A DNA stretch of 64,000 bases from UBA6115 sp012514225 (GTDB lineage: Bacteria; Bacillota; Clostridia; Christensenellales; Aristaeellaceae): positions 59,840 through 123,839 of the forward strand of contig DAIOLC010000002.1 of the NCBI GenBank assembly GCA_036756425.1. The letters run 5' to 3'. Below, one piece after another: positions 60,191-64,000 of the stretch; the first letter of the stretch is position 1; each line of letters begins with the position of its first letter. Position numbers and translations under genes: made by a program. Under the pieces are notes generated by a model. That model had not been told where the DNA came from. It did not search any database and saw only the letters and a list, made by a program, of their open reading frames with translations.

Positions 60191-60970
60191 ATGCCGAAAG
60201 TCAACTACATCCGGGAATGCCGCGCCTTTACGGCCGCGGCCGCGGAGAGGGGCCTGGGCGCCAACGAAATCGCGCTGTGGCACGCGCTGTTCGAGGCGTT
60301 CAACCGGAAGGCCTCGGGAGAGGACTGGCCGGACGGCTACCTGTCCATCAGCAACGCGCGCCTGCTGGCGCTGACCCCTTTCGGCGCGGGGGATTCCGGC
60401 TGCGACATCCTGCGCCGGGCCCGGGAACGGCTGGCCAGGCAAGGCTTTATCCGCTACCGCGCCGGGGAGCGCCGGCGACTGGCGCCTGCCTACCAGATGG
60501 TCTGGCTCCACGCGGAAGAAGCGGGCGAAGACGCCCCAGGCGGCAGGATTGCGGGCAATCCAGGGGGCAAAACGGGGGGCAATCGGGAGACCAGCGCATT
60601 GGGCAGGGCGGCAGCCCGGTTTCCAAACCCAAAGGGAAACCTTCGTCACACACCCTGTATCCCCGGTGACCCCGGACATGATTGCGCGGGCGGGCCCGCC
60701 TTCGACGCCGCCTGGAGAATCAGCGCCAGGGCCAGGGGCGCCGTCGCGCAGCGGCTGCTCGACGCCTATCCGGGGCGCATCGACAGCGGAGACGCCTGGG
60801 GCGGGCTGTGCGAGGTGATGGCGCAGGGGCTTTCGCCGGAACGCATCCTCGCGGAGATGCCGGGGCGGCCGGTGTTCAGCCGGCTCATCGCCCGGCTGCG
60901 CGCGCTGGCGCTGGTGCAGTCCTCGCCCCCGCGGCCCGCGCGGGGCGCCCCACCGCCGCCCGGCGGTTGA
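60191..60970 (+). CDS. Winged-helix protein resembling replisome-organiser/DnaD N-terminal domains
   Basis: A 259-residue protein of unknown function. Residues 1-105 look like the helix-turn-helix domain of phage replisome organisers and DnaD-like proteins: NEIALWHALFEAFNRKA, SISNARLLALTP, RARERLARQGFIRYRAGERR, YQMVWLH. A glycine-rich linker (110-150) joins a helical C-terminal part (160-235). AAGGAGG precedes the ATG at 60191. It stands alone between the FHA operon and glycerate kinase, with no phage genes around. It could be a domesticated phage gene or a small replication/partition factor; I cannot decide. Confidence 0.65.
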   Translation: MPKVNYIRECRAFTAAAAERGLGANEIALWHALFEAFNRKASGEDWPDGYLSISNARLLALTPFGAGDSGCDILRRARERLARQGFIRYRAGERRRLAPAYQMVWLHAEEAGEDAPGGRIAGNPGGKTGGNRETSALGRAAARFPNPKGNLRHTPCIPGDPGHDCAGGPAFDAAWRISARARGAVAQRLLDAYPGRIDSGDAWGGLCEVMAQGLSPERILAEMPGRPVFSRLIARLRALALVQSSPPRPARGAPPPPGG

Positions 60971-60994
60971 CAGCGGGCCGGAATCGGCTATGCT
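60967..60994 (+). promoter_or_regulatory. Putative sigma-A promoter of the glycerate kinase gene
   Basis: TTGACA, a 16-bp spacer and TATGCT lie right after the preceding stop codon. An in-frame ATG at 60990 falls inside the -10 box, so translation from 61044 is favoured. Confidence 0.6.
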
Positions 60995-61043
60995 GAATGC
61001 AAATCAACGCGTCCCCGACCCCGTCGGGGAACCGGGAGGGAAA

Positions 61044-62285
61044 ATGGGCATCCGGGAAGACGCGCAGCGCGTCATGGACGCGGCGCTCAGGGCCGCGCAG
61101 CCGGCGGAAGCGGTGCGCAGGGCGCTGCGGCAACTGGAGTTTCCGGCGGGCGGCCGCGTCGTCGCCGTGGCCGTGGGCAAGGCGGCCTTCGCCATGGCGG
61201 CGGCCGCTCTCGAAGAACTGGGCGAGCGCATCGGGCGCGGCATCGTTATCACCAAGTACGGTCACGCGCCGGGCGAGCTGCCCCGTTTCGTCATCCGGGA
61301 GGCGGGCCACCCCAGCCCGGACGGAAACACCTTTTCCGCCACCGGGGAGGCGATGCGGATGGTCGAGGGGCTGGGGCCCGAGGACACGGTGCTGACGCTG
61401 ATTTCAGGCGGCGGCTCGGCCCTGTTCGAGTCCCCCCTCGTGACCCCGGAGGAGCTGCAGGACATTACCCGCCAGCTGCTGCGAGCCGGCGCGGACATCC
61501 GGGAAACCAACGCCGTGCGCAAGCGCCTGTCACGGGTCAAGGGCGGGCGCTTCGCCCTCCACTGCCAGCCCGCGCGGGTGGCGTCCGTCCTGCTGTCCGA
61601 CGTCATCGGCGACCCGCCGGACGTCATCGCCTCCGGGCCGACGGTGCAGGACCGCTCTACCTGCCGGGACGCGCTGGCCGTGGCTGAAAAGTACGGCCTG
61701 GCCTTGTCGGCGCAGGCGGCGGAATGCTTGCGTACCGAGACGCCGCGGTCGCTCCCGCCCGGCCCTGTTCTGGTGACCGGCAGCGTCCGCGAATTGTGCC
61801 GCGCCGCCGAAAAAGAAGCCGGGCGCCTCGGGTACCGCGCGCAGGTGCTGACGGACAGCCTCGTCTGCCAGGCCCGGGAAGCGGGCAGCGTGCTGGCCTC
61901 CGTCGCCCGCTACCACCAGGGCAGCGAGGAAAGCCTGGCCTTCATCCTGGGCGGGGAGACGGTCGTGGTGGTCAGGGGGAAGGGCCGGGGCGGGCGCAAC
62001 CAGGAGCTCGCGCTCTCCGCCGCCGAAGGCATCGCCGGGTGCCGGGACACCGCCGTGTTCTCCCTGGGCAGCGACGGGACGGACGGCCCCACCGACGCGG
62101 CGGGCGGCTACGCGGACGGCGACACAGCCGCGAAACTGGCGGCGGCGGGCATCTCCGTCCACGGGGCGCTTCAGGACAACGACGCCTACCCTGCGCTGCA
62201 GGCAGTGGGCGGCTTGTTGATGACCGGCCCCACCGGCACCAACGTCAACGACCTGAGCGTGCTGCTCATCCGCAGGCATCCGTGA
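61044..62285 (+). CDS. Glycerate 2-kinase (MOFRL/GckA type)
   Basis: A 413-residue enzyme of the GckA/TtuD family that phosphorylates D-glycerate to 2-phosphoglycerate. The N-terminal domain has VAVAVGKAAFAMA, HPSPDGNTFSATG and LTLISGGGSALFESP; the C-terminal MOFRL domain has ILGGETVVVVRGKGRGGRNQ and LGSDGTDGPTDAAGGY. The ATG at 61044 has GGGAGGG just upstream. It is monocistronic with its own promoter and terminator. The related hydroxypyruvate reductase annotation often given to this family is less likely. Confidence 0.93.
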   Translation: MGIREDAQRVMDAALRAAQPAEAVRRALRQLEFPAGGRVVAVAVGKAAFAMAAAALEELGERIGRGIVITKYGHAPGELPRFVIREAGHPSPDGNTFSATGEAMRMVEGLGPEDTVLTLISGGGSALFESPLVTPEELQDITRQLLRAGADIRETNAVRKRLSRVKGGRFALHCQPARVASVLLSDVIGDPPDVIASGPTVQDRSTCRDALAVAEKYGLALSAQAAECLRTETPRSLPPGPVLVTGSVRELCRAAEKEAGRLGYRAQVLTDSLVCQAREAGSVLASVARYHQGSEESLAFILGGETVVVVRGKGRGGRNQELALSAAEGIAGCRDTAVFSLGSDGTDGPTDAAGGYADGDTAAKLAAAGISVHGALQDNDAYPALQAVGGLLMTGPTGTNVNDLSVLLIRRHP

Positions 62286-62289
62286 CGAA

Positions 62290-62317
62290 CGCCCGGGCAC
62301 CTGCCCGGGCGGTTTTA
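62290..62317 (+). terminator. Intrinsic terminator of the glycerate kinase gene
   Basis: A 10-bp GC-rich stem (CGCCCGGGCA with TGCCCGGGCG) closes a very short loop and is followed by GTTTTA, directly past the stop codon. Confidence 0.75.
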
Positions 62318-62338
62318 CATCACGGCGTCCCGAAGGGT

Positions 62339-63055
62339 TCAGGGGCGCTCGCCGTAGATGCCGCGGCCCACGCGCACGAGGGTCGCCCCCTCCAGGATGG
62401 CCGCCTCGAAGTCCCCGCTCATGCCCATGGACAGCGTATCCAGCGGCGCCTTTTCGCCGGCCCAGCCGGACACCGACTCCATCAGGCCGCGCAGGCGGGC
62501 GAAATGCCGCCTGGCCTCCCTTTCATCGCTTTCGGGCGGCGGGATAGCCATCAGGCCGCGGACCCGCAGGTTCGGAAGCGCCGCCGCGGCGTCCATCAGC
62601 GGCATCAATTCCGATTCGTCCGCGCCCGCCTTGCTCTCTTCCCCGCCCAGGTTGATTTCGAGCAGGACGTCCTGCAGGATGCCCTGGCGCCCCGCCTCCC
62701 GGTCGATCGCCTCCAACAGCCTCAGGCTGCCGACGCTTTGGATCATCGCGGCCCGGCCCACCACCTGGCGCACCTTGTTGGTCTGCAGGTGGCCGATGAA
62801 GTGGCAGGGCTTCCCCTGGTAGGCGCCCGCCTCCAGGTTGTTGCGCATCTCCTGCATGCGGTTCTCGCCGAACAGGTCGATGGGGAGGCCTGCTGAAAAG
62901 CGGATTTCCTCCGGCGTCCGGGCCTTGCAGGCGGCGCAGAGCGACACCTGCCCCGGCCTGCGGCCCGCCCGGGCCTCCGCCTCCGCCATCCGGCGGCGGA
63001 CCTCCGCCACGCGAAGCGCGATGGCGTCCGCTCCTCCCGCCCGCTCCAACTTCAC
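62339..63055 (-). CDS. YggS-family pyridoxal-phosphate homeostasis protein
   Basis: A 238-residue PLP-binding protein of the PLPBP/YggS family, a cytosolic carrier that balances vitamin B6 and amino acid pools. The PLP lysine lies in SLCAACKARTPEEI; other marks are FGENRMQEM, CHFIGHLQTNKVRQV, GLMAIPPP, LSMGMSGDFEAAI and VRVGRGIYGER. The GTG at 63055 overlaps the stop of the UPF0340 gene (GTGA). The usual sepF-ftsZ neighbourhood of clostridial yggS is not seen here. Confidence 0.94.
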   Translation of the reverse strand: MKLERAGGADAIALRVAEVRRRMAEAEARAGRRPGQVSLCAACKARTPEEIRFSAGLPIDLFGENRMQEMRNNLEAGAYQGKPCHFIGHLQTNKVRQVVGRAAMIQSVGSLRLLEAIDREAGRQGILQDVLLEINLGGEESKAGADESELMPLMDAAAALPNLRVRGLMAIPPPESDEREARRHFARLRGLMESVSGWAGEKAPLDTLSMGMSGDFEAAILEGATLVRVGRGIYGERP

Positions 63056-63594
63056 ATCTCCAGGTAGGACGCGCGGGCGCCGCCGATGTACTTGGGGCGG
63101 GTCCGGGCGCACAGCAGCCAGGCCTCGCCGATGTGGTCCAGGCTCAGCCGCACCGGCACGGCCACCGGCCGCAGGTGCATGCCCACAAGGGTGCCGCCGA
63201 TGTCCATGCCCGCCTCCGCGCGCACGCTCTCCACCAGCACCGGGTCTTCCAGCCGCGTGTAGGCCGTCACCGCGAAGGAGCCGCCCGCGTGGGGCTGGGG
63301 TACCGCGTTGACGATTTCGTAGCCCCGTTCCGCCGCCAGCGCCCGCTCCACCACCAGGGCGCGGTTCAGGTGCTCGCAGCACTGCGCGGCGAGGTGAACG
63401 CCGCGGGCCTTCAGCGGCGGGTAGAGCCCCCCGAACACCGCCTCCGCCGTCTCCAGGCTGGAGCCTTTGCCGATGCGCCGGCCCAGGATTTCGCTGGAGG
63501 AGCAGCCGACGACCATCAGCTGGCCGGGCCGCGGCTTGGCGGCTTCCAGCAGCTCCTCCATCGCCTGGCGCGCCTGGCGAACAATCTCATCCAT
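63052..63594 (-). CDS. UPF0340 (TIGR01440/YwlG) family protein
   Basis: A 180-residue protein of the UPF0340 family, function unknown. Family blocks are MVVGCSSSEILGRRIGKGSS, LAAQCCEHLNRALVVER, VNAVPQPHAGGSFAVTAY and GMDIGGTLVGMHLRPVAVPV. The ATG has GGAGGAGG upstream; the leader holds a GC-rich inverted repeat (GGCCGGGC...GCCCGGCC). It is coupled to yggS by a 4-bp overlap, forming a two-gene unit. In other Firmicutes it is found near serine hydroxymethyltransferase genes. Confidence 0.9.
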   Translation of the reverse strand: MDEIVRQARQAMEELLEAAKPRPGQLMVVGCSSSEILGRRIGKGSSLETAEAVFGGLYPPLKARGVHLAAQCCEHLNRALVVERALAAERGYEIVNAVPQPHAGGSFAVTAYTRLEDPVLVESVRAEAGMDIGGTLVGMHLRPVAVPVRLSLDHIGEAWLLCARTRPKYIGGARASYLEM

Positions 63595-63716
63595 TTTATG
63601 GCCTCCTCCGGCCGGGCGCCGCGACGCCGGCCCGGCCTGTTCTCTTCTTCTATCCTACCACGAAACGGCGGGGCCGGCACGCCCGGCCGCCTTGCCGGCC
63701 CTGTCCGCGCGCAAGG

Positions 63717-63739
63717 AAAAACCCCGGGATGCCCGGGGC
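63717..63739 (-). terminator. Intrinsic terminator downstream of tRNA-Cys
   Basis: On the minus strand, CCCCGGG and CCCGGGG arms close a 3-nt loop and are followed by TTTTT, 15 bp after the tRNA 3' end. It ends the tRNA transcript. Confidence 0.85.
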
Positions 63740-63753
63740 TTCGTCCGTCGTTC

Positions 63754-63828
63754 TGGAGGCGCCACCCAGATTCGAACTGGGGAGTAAAGGTTTTGCAGAC
63801 CTTCGCCTTACCACTTGGCTATGGCGCC
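63754..63828 (-). tRNA. tRNA-Cys (anticodon GCA)
   Basis: A full 75-nt cloverleaf including an encoded CCA end. Acceptor arms are GGCGCCA/TGGCGCC, the anticodon stem is AAGGT/ACCTT with loop CTGCAAA (anticodon GCA), and the T arm CCAG-TTCGAAT-CTGG is canonical. It lies downstream of a tRNA-Gly gene on the same strand. Confidence 0.97.
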
Positions 63829-63945
63829 GTTTTCCCCCGCCCGCTTTCCGCCCCGCGCCGAAAAGCCTGCTTTTCTGCGGGGGGATTCCCGGAACGGGCT
63901 TTCCGGCGCGCGGGCGCGCCGGAATGGGAACAGGGGGGCGGAGAT

Positions 63946-64000
63946 TGGAGCGGTAGACGAGACTCGGACTCGCGACCTCAACCTTGGCAAGGTTGCGCTC
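63946..64000 (-). tRNA. tRNA-Gly (anticodon GCC), 5' part cut by window edge
   Basis: The 3' part of a tRNA is visible: anticodon stem CAACC/GGTTG with loop TTGCCAA (anticodon GCC), T arm GCGAG-TCCGAGT-CTCGT, acceptor CTACCGC, discriminator T and encoded CCA. The D arm and 5' acceptor strand lie outside the window. It is probably co-transcribed with tRNA-Cys; the 117-bp spacer has one strong hairpin (63901-63924) and no gene. Confidence 0.95.

Noticed and set aside
60191..60970. Prophage remnant
   Set aside because: Only one gene has a phage-like domain; there is no integrase, att repeat or other phage gene nearby, and the flanks are housekeeping genes.

Overview
The window is a gene-dense, strongly GC-rich stretch of bacterial chromosome. 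Gene order points to a member of the Bacillota, most likely a high-GC Clostridia lineage. Several blocks have the order usual in Firmicutes: asp23-fakA-recG; phoH-pgpH-ybeY-cdd-era; rimP-nusA-ylxR-ylxQ-infB-rbfA-nrnA-truB; plsX-acpP-rnc-smc-ftsY; darA-holB-ricT; and an FHA-FtsW/RodA-PBP cluster. A SAM-I riboswitch in front of metK fits the same assignment. Genus cannot be read from the sequence. I see no prophage, insertion sequence, CRISPR array or classical defence island; this is mostly core genome with lineage-specific rearrangements and fusions.

Layout. 1-4.5 kb (minus): recG (cut by the window edge), fakA, an Asp23 protein and an L,D-transpeptidase. 4.6-11.9 kb (plus): a SNF2 helicase with a nuclease-like N-terminus, then ruvC-ruvA-ruvB-queA, followed without a break by the pseudouridine-degrading pair psuK-psuG. 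12-18.6 kb: rpsT (minus), then phoH-pgpH-(ybeY::cdd)-era-apbE (plus). 18.6-24.8 kb (minus): a GntR regulator, fhs, an Lrp/AsnC regulator, an aminotransferase, a CapA-like protein and a degenerate isopropylmalate-dehydrogenase-like protein. 24.9-32.5 kb (minus): the rimP-nusA-infB-truB translation operon. 32.5-36.3 kb: tyrS-yigZ (plus) converging on rluA-HAD hydrolase (minus). 36.4-41.3 kb (plus): a branched-chain amino acid ABC transporter with a LivM-LivG fusion. 41.3-45.6 kb: metK with its riboswitch, a uridine kinase, mntP and a peptidoglycan-binding lipoprotein with a structured leader. 45.7-52.1 kb (minus): plsX-acpP-rnc-smc-ftsY. 52.3-56.3 kb (plus): darA-holB-ricT-pepF. 56.3-56.7 kb: a hairpin-rich non-coding stretch. 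56.7-60 kb (minus): FHA-FtsW/RodA-PBP. 60-64 kb: an orphan winged-helix protein, a glycerate kinase, yggS, a UPF0340 protein, tRNA-Cys and a partial tRNA-Gly.

Functional links. FakA, PlsX and AcpP all belong to membrane lipid synthesis. SMC/FtsY, the FHA-SEDS-PBP trio, the L,D-transpeptidase and the PG-binding lipoprotein serve chromosome segregation, secretion and the cell wall. Translation is tightly coupled: many gene junctions overlap by 4 bp (ATGA, GTGA or TTGA) or 8 bp.

Most unusual items: the YbeY-cytidine deaminase fusion with dgkA absent from its usual place; the isopropylmalate-dehydrogenase-like pseudoenzyme; the nuclease-like SNF2 protein upstream of ruvCAB; the 365-bp hairpin array with a duplicated 29-bp terminator; and the multi-hairpin leader of the PG-binding lipoprotein. 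I did not find a clear new multigene system. Promoter, start-codon and hairpin calls were made by eye.
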